A stretch of DNA of 64,000 bases from Streptomyces sp. HPF1205 (GCF_020400825.1 NZ_JAINVH010000002.1:310001-374000), one strand, 5' to 3'. Positions 52,388 through 61,908 are shown, counted from the first letter of the stretch. Made by a program: numbers and translations. The notes: generated by a model from the letters alone, not told the origin.

Positions 52388-53092
52388 TCAGACGTCCGTG
52401 AGGCGCAGGCCGGCGTGCGCCTTGTAGCGGCGGTTGACCGAGATCAGGTTGGCGACCAGCGACTCCACCTGGTGGGCGCCCCGCAGCCGGCCGGCGAAGA
52501 CGCCGCGCATGCCGGGGATGCGGTTGGCGAGCGCCTGGACCAGGTCGGTGTCCGCGCGGGAGTCGCCGAGCACCATCACGTCGGTGTCGATCCGCTCGAC
52601 CCGCGGGTCCTGCAGCAGCACGGCCGACAGGTGGTGGAAGGCGGCGGTGACCCGGGAGTCCGGCAGCAGTGCGGCGGCCTGCTGGGCGGCGCTGCCCTCG
52701 TCGGGCCTGATCGCGTACGCGCCCTGTTTGTCGAAGCCCAGGGGGTTGACGCAGTCGACCACCAGCTTGCCGGCGAGTTCGTCGCGCAGCGCTTCGAGGG
52801 TCTTGCCGTGCCCCTCCCAGGGCACGGCCACGATCACGATGTCGCTGCGCCGCGCGCACTCGGCGTTGTCGGCGCCCTCGACGCCCTCGCCCAGCTCGGC
52901 GGCGGCTGCCGCGGCGCGCTCGCCGCTGCGCGACCCGATGACCACCTTCTGCCCGGCCCGGCCGAGCCGGTACGCCAGCCCGCGGCCCTGGTCGCCGGTC
53001 CCGCCCAGCACCCCGACCACCAGCCCGGACACGTCCGGCAGGTCCCAGGGGTCCTTCGCGGGGGCCTTCTTGCCTTCCTCAGGGTTCGTCAT
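52388..53092 (-). CDS. npdG: NADPH-dependent F420 reductase
   Basis: A 234-aa cytoplasmic oxidoreductase that exchanges electrons between NADPH and coenzyme F420. The Rossmann start GVLGGTGDQGRGLAYRLGRA (about 28-47) is followed by VVIGSRSGERA for the NADP phosphate, IVIVAVPWEGH, LVVDCVNPL and AFHHLSAVLL. About 15 N-terminal charged residues are typical. Divergent from the MFS gene, 118 bases apart. Presence of this gene implies F420 metabolism. Confidence 0.9.
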   Translation of the reverse strand: MTNPEEGKKAPAKDPWDLPDVSGLVVGVLGGTGDQGRGLAYRLGRAGQKVVIGSRSGERAAAAAAELGEGVEGADNAECARRSDIVIVAVPWEGHGKTLEALRDELAGKLVVDCVNPLGFDKQGAYAIRPDEGSAAQQAAALLPDSRVTAAFHHLSAVLLQDPRVERIDTDVMVLGDSRADTDLVQALANRIPGMRGVFAGRLRGAHQVESLVANLISVNRRYKAHAGLRLTDV

Positions 53093-53172
53093 ACCCGCGA
53101 TCCTGCCAGCTCCGGTCGCCGCGATACGGAACCGGGACGGTGTTCTGACACGGCGCGAGCGGCGAAATTGCG

Positions 53173-53202
53173 TTGCCGCCGCGGGAAGGGGCCGGGGACA
53201 AT
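53173..53202 (+). promoter_or_regulatory. Leaderless-type promoter of the MFS gene
   Basis: TTGCCG (53173-53178) and GACAAT (53197-53202) are separated by 18 bases; the GTG start is 8 bases after the -10, so the message probably begins at the start codon. Confidence 0.5.
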
Positions 53203-53210
53203 CCGGCCTC

Positions 53211-54578
53211 GTGACCGACCCGCAGGAACCCGCGCCACCTGGGAAGACCTCCGCACCCGAGGAGCCCGTGTCGGGGCGGGCGGCGTCGCGCTCCCGCCGG
53301 GCCCGCGCCCTTCTGCCCGACCTGACGCCTTGGCGGCATTCGCGGGACTTCCGCCTGATGTGGCTGGCCGGCGTCGTCACGAACTTCGGCAGCTTCCTGA
53401 CCTTCGTCGCGCTCCCGGTGCAGCTGAAGGACCTGACCGGCTCGGCCGCGGCGGTGGGCGCGGTCGGCGCGGTGGAGCTCGTGCCGCTCGTCGTGTTCGG
53501 CCTGTACGGCGGCGCCCTGGCGGACGCGGTCGACCGCAAGCTGCTGATCACCGCGACGGAGGCCGCCCAGGGGCTGCTGGCGGCCGTACTGCTGGCCGAC
53601 ACGCTGCTGCCGCACCCGATGGTGTGGCCGCTGTACGTGGTGGCCGCCCTGTCCAGCGCCCTCACCGGACTGCAGCGGCCCGCGCTGGACGCGATCGTGC
53701 AGCGGATCGTGCCCAGGGACCAGCTAGCGGCGGCCGCGGCGCTGAACGGTCTGCGCTGGCAGGTCGGCGCGATCGCGGGCCCCTCCGTCGCCGGCCTGGT
53801 GATCGCGTGGGCCGGCACGGGCTGGGCCTACGGCCTGGACACGGCCACCTTCGCCTTCTCGGTCGCCTGCGGCCTGATGCTGCGCCCCTCCCCCGCCTCG
53901 CACGACGCGCCCCGGCCGAGCCTGCGCAGCATCGCGGAGGGCGCCAGGTACGCCTGGAGCCGCAAGGAGTTGCTGGGCACGTACGCGATCGACCTGGCGG
54001 CGATGTTCTTCGCGTATCCGGCGGCGGTGTTCCCGTTCCTCGCCGACGAGATCGGGGCGCCGTGGTCCCTCGGCTTCATGTACGCCGCCGGGTCCGTCGG
54101 CTCCTTGGTGGTCGGCGTGACCAGCGGCTGGACGTCGCGTGTGCGCCGGCACGGCCGGATGGTCGTCCTCGCCGCCGCGGGCTGGGGGATCGCGATGGCC
54201 CTGGCGGGCTGGGCCGGCTCGGTGTGGTCGGTGCTGCTGTTCCTCGGGGTCGCCGGAGGCTGCGACATGGTCAGCGGGATAGGCCGCGCCACGATGTGGA
54301 ACCAGATCGTCCCCGAGGGTCTGCGCGGCCGTCTGGCGGGTATCGAGCTGCTCTCGTACTCCCTGGGCCCGCAGCTCGGGCAGGTGCGCAGCGGCGGGGT
54401 CGCCGCGGTCACCGACGCGCGGGTGTCGGTCTGGTCCGGGGGGCTCGCCTGCACCGCCGCCGTGGGCCTCCTGGCCGCGGGCCTGCCTGCCCTGCTCGCC
54501 TACACGGCGGCGGATCCGGCGGGGCCTTCCGCGCGGCCGGGCGCGCCGGACCCGGCGGAGCGGGCCGGGACCGGCTGA
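53211..54578 (+). CDS. MFS exporter, EntS-like
   Basis: A 455-aa transporter: about 35 charged or Pro-rich residues, then [20 protein letters not shown] and twelve predicted helices, motif A-like [14 protein letters not shown], and [20 protein letters not shown], the signature of the EntS/MFS_3 group whose best-known member exports enterobactin. The GTG at 53211 agrees with the promoter position. A siderophore substrate is only possible, as no siderophore genes are near. Confidence 0.88.
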   Translation: MTDPQEPAPPGKTSAPEEPVSGRAASRSRRARALLPDLTPWRHSRDFRLMWLAGVVTNFGSFLTFVALPVQLKDLTGSAAAVGAVGAVELVPLVVFGLYGGALADAVDRKLLITATEAAQGLLAAVLLADTLLPHPMVWPLYVVAALSSALTGLQRPALDAIVQRIVPRDQLAAAAALNGLRWQVGAIAGPSVAGLVIAWAGTGWAYGLDTATFAFSVACGLMLRPSPASHDAPRPSLRSIAEGARYAWSRKELLGTYAIDLAAMFFAYPAAVFPFLADEIGAPWSLGFMYAAGSVGSLVVGVTSGWTSRVRRHGRMVVLAAAGWGIAMALAGWAGSVWSVLLFLGVAGGCDMVSGIGRATMWNQIVPEGLRGRLAGIELLSYSLGPQLGQVRSGGVAAVTDARVSVWSGGLACTAAVGLLAAGLPALLAYTAADPAGPSARPGAPDPAERAGTG

Positions 54579-54624
54579 GCAGGCGCGGGTCCCCGGGCCG
54601 GAAGTCCGCCGCGCCCGCGGCGCG

Positions 54625-54837
54625 TCAACCTCTGTCGTTCCACCTGGGGTCGTTGTCCCACTCCCTGTTCCGCTCCTGCGCGGACTCCATCGCGTGCTCG
54701 GCCTCGGCCTTGGTGGCGTACGGGCCGAAGCGGTCCTTGGCCGGGCACTCCGGGCCCTCCTCGGCCTTCTTGTGCTTCAGGCAGTAGAACCACTCGCCGG
54801 GCTTGCCGGCCGGTTTCCGCTCCTTGAAGAGCGCCAT
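54625..54837 (-). CDS. Conserved small protein of unknown function
   Basis: A 70-aa soluble protein: [20 protein letters not shown], then [20 protein letters not shown]. Two Cys ([16 protein letters not shown]) and the aromatic strand/helix pattern resemble SPOR-like or WGR-type small folds. Divergent from map, 72 bases apart, a pairing I recall as common in Streptomyces. No function can be given. Confidence 0.75.
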   Translation of the reverse strand: MALFKERKPAGKPGEWFYCLKHKKAEEGPECPAKDRFGPYATKAEAEHAMESAQERNREWDNDPRWNDRG

Positions 54838-54896
54838 CTCGTCCTCCGTGGTCAGGCGGCGTGTCCCTGCCGCCAGCCTGCCCCATGCGCCGCCGA

Positions 54897-54902
54897 TACA
54901 CT
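54897..54902 (+). promoter_or_regulatory. -10 box of a leaderless map promoter
   Basis: TACACT ends 7 bases before the ATG at 54910, with no ribosome-binding site between. Transcription should begin at the start codon. Confidence 0.5.
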
Positions 54903-54909
54903 CGTCGGC

Positions 54910-55767
54910 ATGTCTGGTCGCCCGCCGCTCGTCCCCGGCACGCTCTCCCCCACCCGCCGGGTCCCGGCCTCGATCCCCCGCCCGGAGTACGTCGGGAAGC
55001 CGGGGCCGTCCCCGTACACCGGCCCCGAGGTGCAGGACGAGGAGACGGTCGAGAGGATGCGGGTCGCCTCCCGGATCGCCGCGCAGGCGATGGAGGCGGC
55101 GGCCAAGGCGATCGCTCCCGGGGTGACCACGGACGAGCTGGACCGGATCGCCCACGAGTACCTGACCGACCAGGGTGCCTATCCCTCCGACCTGGGCTAC
55201 CGCGGCTTCCCCAAGTCGATCTGCACGTCGGTCAACGAGGTGATCTGCCACGGCATCCCCGACTCGACCGTGCTGCGTGACGGCGACATCGTCAACCTGG
55301 ACGTCACGGCGTACATCCACGGGGTGCACGGCGACACGAACGCCACGTATCCCGTCGGCGAGGTGGACGAGGAGTCGCGGCTGCTGATCGAGCGCACGAG
55401 GGAGTCGCTGGACCGGGCGATCAGGGCGGTGCGGCCGGGCCGGCAGCTCAACGTGATCGGCCGGGTCATCGAGTCGTACGCGAAGCGGTTCGGCTACGGC
55501 GTGGTGCGGGACTTCACCGGGCACGGCATCAACACGTCGTTCCACTCCGGGCTGATCGTGCCGCACTACGACGACCCGCGGGCGACCACCGTGATGCGGC
55601 CGGGGATGACGTTCACGATCGAACCGATGCTGACGCTGGGCACGCACGAGTACGACATGTGGGACGACGGCTGGACGGTGGTCACCAAGGACCGCCGGCG
55701 CACGGCCCAGTTCGAGCACACCTTGGTGGTCACGGCGCAGGGCGCCGAGGTGCTGACCCTTCCCTGA
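54910..55767 (+). CDS. map: Methionine aminopeptidase, type I
   Basis: A 285-aa cytoplasmic metalloprotease that removes the starting Met from new proteins. Metal ligands are visible in [20 protein letters not shown] (two Asp), [11 protein letters not shown] (His), FTIEPML (Glu) and AQFEHTLVV (Glu). Residues 1-40 are the extended N-terminal segment with [11 protein letters not shown], the linker seen in actinobacterial MetAP1c. A second map gene usually lies in the ribosomal cluster elsewhere. Confidence 0.95.
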   Translation: MSGRPPLVPGTLSPTRRVPASIPRPEYVGKPGPSPYTGPEVQDEETVERMRVASRIAAQAMEAAAKAIAPGVTTDELDRIAHEYLTDQGAYPSDLGYRGFPKSICTSVNEVICHGIPDSTVLRDGDIVNLDVTAYIHGVHGDTNATYPVGEVDEESRLLIERTRESLDRAIRAVRPGRQLNVIGRVIESYAKRFGYGVVRDFTGHGINTSFHSGLIVPHYDDPRATTVMRPGMTFTIEPMLTLGTHEYDMWDDGWTVVTKDRRRTAQFEHTLVVTAQGAEVLTLP

Positions 55768-55906
55768 CGGGCGGCGTCCCTTCGCCTGCGGGTACCGGCC
55801 CTTCGCTGACCGGCGGTCCTGGCGACCGGTAGGGTTGGCGCGTTCCGGCGCCCCACCGCACGCCCGGGACGGCGTGCACCGCAGGTACGAAGGAGCCCAA
55901 CGCGCC

Positions 55907-56869
55907 ATGATCCGACGCAGGTTGTGCCTCGGGGCAGCCGCCGTCGCGCTGAGCCTGCCGCTGGCGGGGTGTGTGACGGTGCACGGCGAGCGCGCGTACA
56001 TCCCGTCCGTACGGCCCGGTGAGGCCGCCAAGGTGCTGGCCGGCTTCACGGCGGGCAACAACGCGGCGGTCAGGGCGTACGACGCCGGTCGGATCACGAA
56101 GGGCGAGGCGGGCCCGCTCGGCGCCATCGACGAGGCGGGGGTGCGGGCCAAGCACGCCGCCAGTCCGCAGGGCAACCCCTCGTACTCCCCGCTGCGGCTG
56201 TCCGGGGCGAAGTACTGGATACCGCGGCAGCGCGGCTGGCCGAAGTTCTTCGTGGCCGACACCGCGAACAACCGCGGCCCGGACCGCTGGCTGCTGGTGT
56301 TCCGCCGGCAGTCGGCCGGCGCGCCGTGGAAGGCGGACTTCCTGGCGGTGTACGCGGCGGGGCAGGGGCCCTCGTTCGCCACGGACAAGGACGGTTACGC
56401 GCAGGCGCTGCCGCTGGCCGGGACGGACCTGCTGATCCAGCCGGGGCAGATGAGCGCGGCCTACACCTCGTACCTGCAGCACGGCACGGGCACCTCGTTC
56501 GCGCCGGGCGCGCTGACCACGCAGCTGCGCGCCGTGCGGGCCCGCGACGCGCGCACCGCCAACTCGGTGACGCAGTACCTCGACCAGCCGGCACAGGGCG
56601 GCGACTTCGACCCGGTGGCGCTGCGGACGAAGGACGGGGGCGCGGTGGTGTTCTTCGCCACCCGCCACCAGTCGCGCTCCACCTATCGCGCGGGCTACCG
56701 GCTGACCGTCGACCCGGACACCCGGGCCCTGATGACGGGCACCCCGCACACGTCGGTGACGCTGTCCCGGGTGGCGCAGGAGGCGGCGACGGTGCCGGGC
56801 GGCGGGGGCACCGGCCAGGTGGTGGTCCTCAGCCGGCTGGTCGGCCTGGTGGCGGCGAAGGGCGAGTAG
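55907..56869 (+). CDS. Lipoprotein of unknown function
   Basis: A 320-aa exported lipoprotein. ATG at 55907 has AAGGAG upstream. Signal IRRRLCLGAAAVALSLPLAG followed by the lipobox Cys (LAGC, Cys22). The mature domain contains FFVADTANNRGPDRWLLVFR and WKADFLAVYAAG, then a second half with VVFFATRHQSRSTYRAGYRL, possibly an internal repeat of an NTF2-like or SnoaL-like fold. A conserved streptomycete protein downstream of map; no enzyme motif. Confidence 0.75.
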   Translation: MIRRRLCLGAAAVALSLPLAGCVTVHGERAYIPSVRPGEAAKVLAGFTAGNNAAVRAYDAGRITKGEAGPLGAIDEAGVRAKHAASPQGNPSYSPLRLSGAKYWIPRQRGWPKFFVADTANNRGPDRWLLVFRRQSAGAPWKADFLAVYAAGQGPSFATDKDGYAQALPLAGTDLLIQPGQMSAAYTSYLQHGTGTSFAPGALTTQLRAVRARDARTANSVTQYLDQPAQGGDFDPVALRTKDGGAVVFFATRHQSRSTYRAGYRLTVDPDTRALMTGTPHTSVTLSRVAQEAATVPGGGGTGQVVVLSRLVGLVAAKGE

Positions 56870-56965
56870 CCCGGGAGCGGCCGGGGAGCGGCCCACGAGC
56901 GCGGGGCGTCCCCGGCGTTTCCGGTCGGCTCGGCGTCCCCGTCCGCCTCGGCGTCCCCGGTCGGC

Positions 56966-57784
56966 TCAGCGTCCCCGGCCGGCCGGCGCGGGGTCGACGT
57001 AGGGATCGGGGTCGGGGTCGGTGCCCTGGTCCGGCTCGTCGGCGGCGGTACGGGCGCAGGCGTCGGCGAGGATGTCGAGCACCGGCAGCGGGTCGGGCAG
57101 CGGCAGGTCGGGGCCGAGCGCGTCCAGCCAGGTGACGGTGTCGCCGGAGGGCAGCCGCGACGGCGGGAGCAGTACGTAGCTGCCGCGGCAGTGCCAGCGG
57201 ATGCCGGGGTGCTCGTCGGCGGTCTCGGGATGGCTGTCGAGGGCGCACGGCCACCACTCGTCCTCGTCGGCGGTGGCGCGGGTGAGGGTGAAGAACAGCA
57301 TCCGCTCCTCGCCGAGCGCGGCGACCGGGCCGAGGGTGGCCTCGTCGGCGGTGAGTTTCTCCAGGGCGAGCCGTCCCGCCTCGGCCGGGACGTCGAGCAC
57401 GTCGTGGTTGACGCCGGTGACGGTGACGAAGTTGGCGAGCGGCTGGGTGCGCAGCCAGTGGTCGACGCGCTGGGGGTCGGTGGTGGCCTGGGTCTGCCAG
57501 GCGGGCGACACCGGGTGCAGGCCGGGGATGGGACAGCCGACACGGTCGCACGAACAGCCGAAGCCGTCCGGGTGGGCGGCGGGCGCCAGCGGGAATCCGG
57601 CGCGCGCGGCGAGGCGGGTCAGTTCGTCGCGTGAGGGTGCCGGGCCGTCCTGGTGCGCGCCGCGGGCGGTACGGGAGCCGCGGCCGCCGCGGACCGCTCG
57701 GGCCGGTCGGGCCTGGCGGGCGGAACCTGTCCCACTGTCCGCGCCGCGTCGCAGCCACCCGGACAATCTGCTCCTGCCTGCCAT
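56966..57784 (-). CDS. Bifunctional DNA primase/polymerase-domain protein
   Basis: A 272-aa protein with the prim-pol (PF09250-type) pattern: LTRLAARAGFPLAPAAHPDG, then the Cys-rich GCSCDRVGCPIPGLHP, WQTQATTDPQRVDHWLRTQP, NFVTVTGVNHDVLDVPAEAG (metal Asp pair), GIRWHCRGSYVLLPPSRLPS. GGAAGGAGC precedes the ATG. Acidic DPDPDPY tail. There is no helicase or plasmid context, so it may be a stand-alone regulator or repair protein rather than a replication enzyme. Divergent from ddaH across a 420-base gap with tandem repeats. Confidence 0.75.
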   Translation of the reverse strand: MAGRSRLSGWLRRGADSGTGSARQARPARAVRGGRGSRTARGAHQDGPAPSRDELTRLAARAGFPLAPAAHPDGFGCSCDRVGCPIPGLHPVSPAWQTQATTDPQRVDHWLRTQPLANFVTVTGVNHDVLDVPAEAGRLALEKLTADEATLGPVAALGEERMLFFTLTRATADEDEWWPCALDSHPETADEHPGIRWHCRGSYVLLPPSRLPSGDTVTWLDALGPDLPLPDPLPVLDILADACARTAADEPDQGTDPDPDPYVDPAPAGRGR

Positions 57785-57924
57785 CGAGCTCCTTCCCTCG
57801 CCCCCGGCCCCGTCGCGGTACACGGTACGCGGACGGTGGGGACCATCGTGCCTCTTGGCCGTAATGAACACCCACCCGGGGTGGAACGCTTCCCGGCCGC
57901 GCCGGACCGGCGACGGGCCCACGC

Positions 57925-57990
57925 CGGACCGGCACCGCGCCCGCACCGGACCGGCATCGCGCCCGCACCGGACCGGCATCGCGCCCGCAC
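57925..57990. repeat. Three tandem 22-bp repeats
   Basis: Units 57925-57946, 57947-57968 and 57969-57990 (CGGACCGGCATCGCGCCCGC plus AC, first unit with C for T) lie head to tail in the gap between the divergent primase-domain and ddaH genes. A partial related block precedes them at 57903. The rest of the ~420-base gap shows only the two start regions. Confidence 0.8.
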
Positions 57991-58203
57991 CGAGGGGAAC
58001 CGCCCGGCGCGGATATTTTGCGGTCCCGGCGCCCGCCGGGTGGACGATCAGGCCCCACAATGCACTCGTACGCCCAGGCGTCCTCCCGGCGGGCCGACCG
58101 TCCGAGGGAGGGCGCCTGTGTGTCCCCGCACTCCCCGGAACGCCGACCGGCGCTCCGGGGCCGTACCAGGACCGCACCTCAACCACCCTCCGAGGAGCTC
58201 CCG

Positions 58204-59028
58204 TTGCGCACTTCCACCCCGCGGCGGTATCTGATGTGTCCGCCCGCGTACTTCGCCGTCTCGTACTCCATCAACCCGTGGATGGACCCGACCAAGCCGG
58301 TGGACCCGGCCCTCGCCCTCTTCCAGTGGGAGGACCTGCGCGACCGCTACCGGGCACTGGGCCACACCGTGGAGGTCCTCGATCCGGTGCCGGGGCTGCC
58401 GGACATGGTGTTCGCGGCCAACGGCGCCACGGTGGTGGACGGCCACGTGCTGGGCGCGAGGTTCGCCAACCCGGAGCGGACCGGGGAGGCGCCCGCGCAC
58501 CTGGCGTGGTTCCGCGCGCACGGCTTCGCCGAGGTGCGTGAGCCGGTCCACGTCAACGAGGCCGAGGGGGATTTCGCGGTCACCACCTCCTGGATCCTGG
58601 CCGGTCAGGGCTTCCGCAGCAGCCTGCTGTCGCACACGGAGGCGCAGGAGTTCTTCGGCCGCCCGGTGATCGGCCTCGAACTGGTCGACCCGCGCTTCTA
58701 CCACCTGGACACCGCGCTGTCCGTGCTGGACGGCGCGGCGGACGAGGTCATGTACTACCCCGGCGCCTTCTCCCCCGGCTCGCGCGCGGTGCTGGCCCGG
58801 CTCTTCCCCGACGCCCTGCTGGCCGACGAGGAGGACGCCGCCGCCTTCGGCCTCAACGCGGTCTGCGACGGCCTGCACGTCCTGCTGCCCCGCGCGGCCC
58901 GGGGCCTGCGGGCGCCGCTGCGCGAGCGCGGCTTCGACCCGGTCCCGGTCGACATGTCGGAGCTCCACAAGGCGGGCGGCAGCGTGAAGTGCTGCACGCT
59001 GGAGATCCGACCCGCGCCCGGGCGGTAG
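58204..59028 (+). CDS. ddaH: Dimethylarginine dimethylaminohydrolase (dimethylargininase)
   Basis: A 274-aa enzyme hydrolysing methylated arginine to citrulline, in the pentein fold. Start is TTG at 58204 with GAGGAG 6 bases upstream, a rare but well-placed start. DMVFAANGATVVDG and NEAEGDFAVTTSWIL are substrate regions; the catalytic His is in RFYHLDTALSVL and the catalytic Cys in GGSVKCCTLEIRP. Normal length for the family. Confidence 0.88.
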   Translation: MRTSTPRRYLMCPPAYFAVSYSINPWMDPTKPVDPALALFQWEDLRDRYRALGHTVEVLDPVPGLPDMVFAANGATVVDGHVLGARFANPERTGEAPAHLAWFRAHGFAEVREPVHVNEAEGDFAVTTSWILAGQGFRSSLLSHTEAQEFFGRPVIGLELVDPRFYHLDTALSVLDGAADEVMYYPGAFSPGSRAVLARLFPDALLADEEDAAAFGLNAVCDGLHVLLPRAARGLRAPLRERGFDPVPVDMSELHKAGGSVKCCTLEIRPAPGR

Positions 59029-59062
59029 GTGCGGGGGCGGCGGCGCCGTATCGTGGCCGCCC

Positions 59063-60643
59063 ATGAACGTTCCCTCTCGTCCCGGCTACGACGCCGTGAT
59101 CGTGGGCGGCGGCCACAACGGCCTGGTCGCCGCCGCCTACCTGGCCCGGGCGGGCCGCTCGGTGCTGGTCCTGGAACGGCTGCCCGGCACCGGCGGCGCG
59201 GCGGTGTCCACCCGCGCCTTCGCGGGGGTGGACGCGCGGCTGTCGCGCTACTCGTACCTGGTGAGCCTGCTGCCGCGGAAGATCGTGGCGGACCTGGGCC
59301 TGCGGTTCGAGACGCGGCGCCGGCGGATCTCCTCGTACACGCCGTACGGCGACGGCGGCCTGCTGGTGGACGCCGGGGACGAGGCCGCGACCCGTGAGCG
59401 GTTCGCGCTGCTGACCGGCTCCGACCGGGAGTTCGAGGCGTGGCGGCGGTTCTACGCGATGACGCGGCGGGTCGCCGAGCGGGTGTTCCCGACGCTGACC
59501 GGGCCGCTGCCCGGGCGCGCGGAGCTGGAGCGCGCGGTCGGCGACAGCGAGGCGTGGGAGGCGCTGTTCGAACGGCCGCTGGGCGACGCGGTGGAGGCGG
59601 CCTTCCACGACGACGTGGTACGCGGGGTGGTACTGACCGACGCGCTGATCGGCACCTTCACCCACGCGCACGACCCGTCGCTGCGGCAGAACCGGTGCTT
59701 CCTGTACCACGTGATCGGCGGCGGCACCGGCGACTGGGACGTGCCGGTCGGCGGTATGGGTGCGCTCACCGACGCGCTCGCGGAGGCGGCCAGGGCGGCG
59801 GGCGCGGAGATCGTCACGGGCGCCGAGGTCACCGCGGTGGCGTCCGACGGCAGGAAGGCGGAGGTCACCTATGGTGACGGCCGTACCGTCGGTGCCAAGG
59901 ACGTGCTGGTCAACGCCTCCCCGTACGCCCTGGCCGGGCTGCTCGGGCAGGAGCGGCCGGACAAGCCGGAGGGCGCGCAGCTGAAGGTCAACATGCTGCT
60001 GCGCCGGCTGCCGAGGCTGCGGGACGCGCGGACCGACCCGCGCGAGGCGTTCGCCGGTACCTTCCACGTCGCGGAGTCCTACAACGGGCTGCAGCGGGCG
60101 TACGAGCAGGCCGCCGCGGGAAGGGTGCCGGACGCGCCGCCGTCGGAGATCTACTGCCACAGCCTGACCGACCCCTCGATCCTTTCGCCCGGGCTGGCCG
60201 CGCGGGGCTTCCACACGCTCACCCTGTTCGGTCTGCACGCCCCGGCCCGGCTGTTCGCGGCGGACCCGCGCGCGGCCAAGGAGGAGCTGCTGGAGGCGAC
60301 GCTGACGCAACTGGACGCGGTGCTGGCCGAGCCGCTGGCGGACTGCCTGGCACTGGACGCCGACGGGCGGCCGTGCCTGGAGGCGAAGTCGCCGCTGGAC
60401 CTGGAGAACGAGGTGGGGCTGCCCGGCGGGCACATCTTCCACCGCGACCTGTCCTGGCCCTTCGCCGACGACGGCGACGGCGACGGTGGCGACGGCGCTG
60501 TGACGCGCGCCACAGGGCGCTGGGGTGTCGGCACCGGTCACGCGAACGTCTACCTCTGCGGTGCGGGTGCGGTTCGCGGCGGAGGCGTGAGCGGGGTGCC
60601 CGGGCACAACGCGGCGATGGCGGTACTGGAGAAGACACGATGA
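59063..60643 (+). CDS. FAD-dependent phytoene-dehydrogenase-like oxidoreductase
   Basis: A 526-aa amine-oxidase/CrtI-type flavoprotein. The dinucleotide motif AVIVGGGHNGLVAAAYLARA (about 11-30) is followed by VLVLERLPGTGGAA. Middle: GGGTGDWDVPVGGMGALTDA. The C-terminal FAD contact is VYLCGAGAVRGGGVSGVPGH. There is an inserted Asp/Gly run (ADDGDGDGGDGA) near 470. No carotenoid genes are nearby; it belongs to the non-carotenoid NAD(P)/FAD oxidoreductase group. The stop overlaps the corA start by 4 bases. Confidence 0.85.
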   Translation: MNVPSRPGYDAVIVGGGHNGLVAAAYLARAGRSVLVLERLPGTGGAAVSTRAFAGVDARLSRYSYLVSLLPRKIVADLGLRFETRRRRISSYTPYGDGGLLVDAGDEAATRERFALLTGSDREFEAWRRFYAMTRRVAERVFPTLTGPLPGRAELERAVGDSEAWEALFERPLGDAVEAAFHDDVVRGVVLTDALIGTFTHAHDPSLRQNRCFLYHVIGGGTGDWDVPVGGMGALTDALAEAARAAGAEIVTGAEVTAVASDGRKAEVTYGDGRTVGAKDVLVNASPYALAGLLGQERPDKPEGAQLKVNMLLRRLPRLRDARTDPREAFAGTFHVAESYNGLQRAYEQAAAGRVPDAPPSEIYCHSLTDPSILSPGLAARGFHTLTLFGLHAPARLFAADPRAAKEELLEATLTQLDAVLAEPLADCLALDADGRPCLEAKSPLDLENEVGLPGGHIFHRDLSWPFADDGDGDGGDGAVTRATGRWGVGTGHANVYLCGAGAVRGGGVSGVPGHNAAMAVLEKTR

Positions 60644-61908
60644 CCCACAAGCCCACGATCGGCAAGGCGGTCCCGCGGGAGGCGCCGCCCCCGCGCGGCG
60701 AGGCGGACGGCAGCCGTGGTCGCGGCCGGAACCGGGACGGGAACGCGGACCGGGACCGGGACCGGGACCGCGACCGGGACCCCGGCGGTGACGGCCGCGA
60801 CGGCGGCGACGGCGGTTCGCGGATGCGGCGGGTCGGCCGGCAGTGGCGGCGCGGCGGCAAGTGGCACGCCCTCGACGAGGACGGCGGCGCGGCACGGGAG
60901 CCGCGCGTCACCGCCGACGTGGTGGTGGACTGCGCGGTGTACGAGCGGGGGCTGCGGGCGGCGACCCTGCCGCCCCAGGAGGCCCTCGCGCGGGCCCGCG
61001 AGTGTCCCGGCGGCTTCGCGTGGATCGGGCTGCACGAGCCGGATGCCGGGCACCTGGAGGAGATCGCGCGGGTCTTCGGGCTGCACCCGCTGGCCGTCGA
61101 GGACGCGGTGAAGGCCCACCAGCGGCCGAAGCTGGAGCGCTACGGCGACACGCTGTTCCTGGTGCTGAAGACCATCGTGTTCGTGGAGCACGAGAAGCTG
61201 ACCGCGACCAGCGAGGTGGTCGACACCGGCGAGGTGATGATCTTCCTCGGCGCCGACTTCGTGGTGGTGGTGCGGCACGGCAGCGCTCCCGGGCTCGCCC
61301 GGGTGCGCAAGTCGCTGGAGAACCGCCCGGAGATGCTGGCGCACGGCCCGGCCGCGGTGCTGCACGCGATCACCGACCGGGTGGTGGACGACTACCTCGA
61401 CGTGGCCGACGCGGTCGAGCTGGACGTGGAGGAGCTGGAGTCGGACGTCTTCTCCGCCTCGCACGGCGACGACGCGGAGCGGATATACCAGCTCAAGCGG
61501 GAGCTGATCGAGTTCAAGCGGGCCGTGAACCCGATGGCCAGGCCGCTGCAGCGGCTCAGCGAGGAGGAGGACGAGCTGGTCGGCACGGAGATGGGCCGCT
61601 ACTTCCGCGACGTCGCCGACCACCTCTCGCAGGTCCGCGAGCGGCTGGTCTCCTACAGCGAGCTGGTGGACGGCCTGCTGGCGGCCAACCTCAGCCAGCT
61701 CGCCGTGCAGCAGAACGTCGACATGCGCCGGATCAGCGCGGCAGCGGCGATCCTGGCCATCCCCACGATGATCGCCGGCTTCTACGGGATGAACTTCGAC
61801 CACATGCCCGAGCTGCACTGGGAGTTCGGCTACCCGATCATGATGGGCGTCACGGCGGTGCTGTCGGGGCTGTGCTACCGGCTGTTCCGCAAGTACGGGT
61901 GGCTGTAG
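60640..61908 (+). CDS. corA: CorA-type magnesium/cobalt channel
   Basis: A 422-aa membrane transporter. About 85 N-terminal residues are a disordered Arg/Asp/Gly repeat (DRDRDRDRDRDPGGDG) not needed for transport. The cytoplasmic funnel domain runs about 90-360 (AVEDAVKAHQRPKLERYGDT, VLHAITDRVVDDYLDV), and two C-terminal helices carry the selectivity motif FYGMNFDHMPE. Coupled to the preceding flavoprotein by an ATGA overlap, which is odd for unrelated functions. Ends convergent with the Rsm22-like gene. Confidence 0.93.
   Translation: MTHKPTIGKAVPREAPPPRGEADGSRGRGRNRDGNADRDRDRDRDRDPGGDGRDGGDGGSRMRRVGRQWRRGGKWHALDEDGGAAREPRVTADVVVDCAVYERGLRAATLPPQEALARARECPGGFAWIGLHEPDAGHLEEIARVFGLHPLAVEDAVKAHQRPKLERYGDTLFLVLKTIVFVEHEKLTATSEVVDTGEVMIFLGADFVVVVRHGSAPGLARVRKSLENRPEMLAHGPAAVLHAITDRVVDDYLDVADAVELDVEELESDVFSASHGDDAERIYQLKRELIEFKRAVNPMARPLQRLSEEEDELVGTEMGRYFRDVADHLSQVRERLVSYSELVDGLLAANLSQLAVQQNVDMRRISAAAAILAIPTMIAGFYGMNFDHMPELHWEFGYPIMMGVTAVLSGLCYRLFRKYGWL

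Noticed and set aside
57925..57990. CRISPR-like array
   Set aside because: The 22-bp units are contiguous with no spacers, and no cas genes are present.
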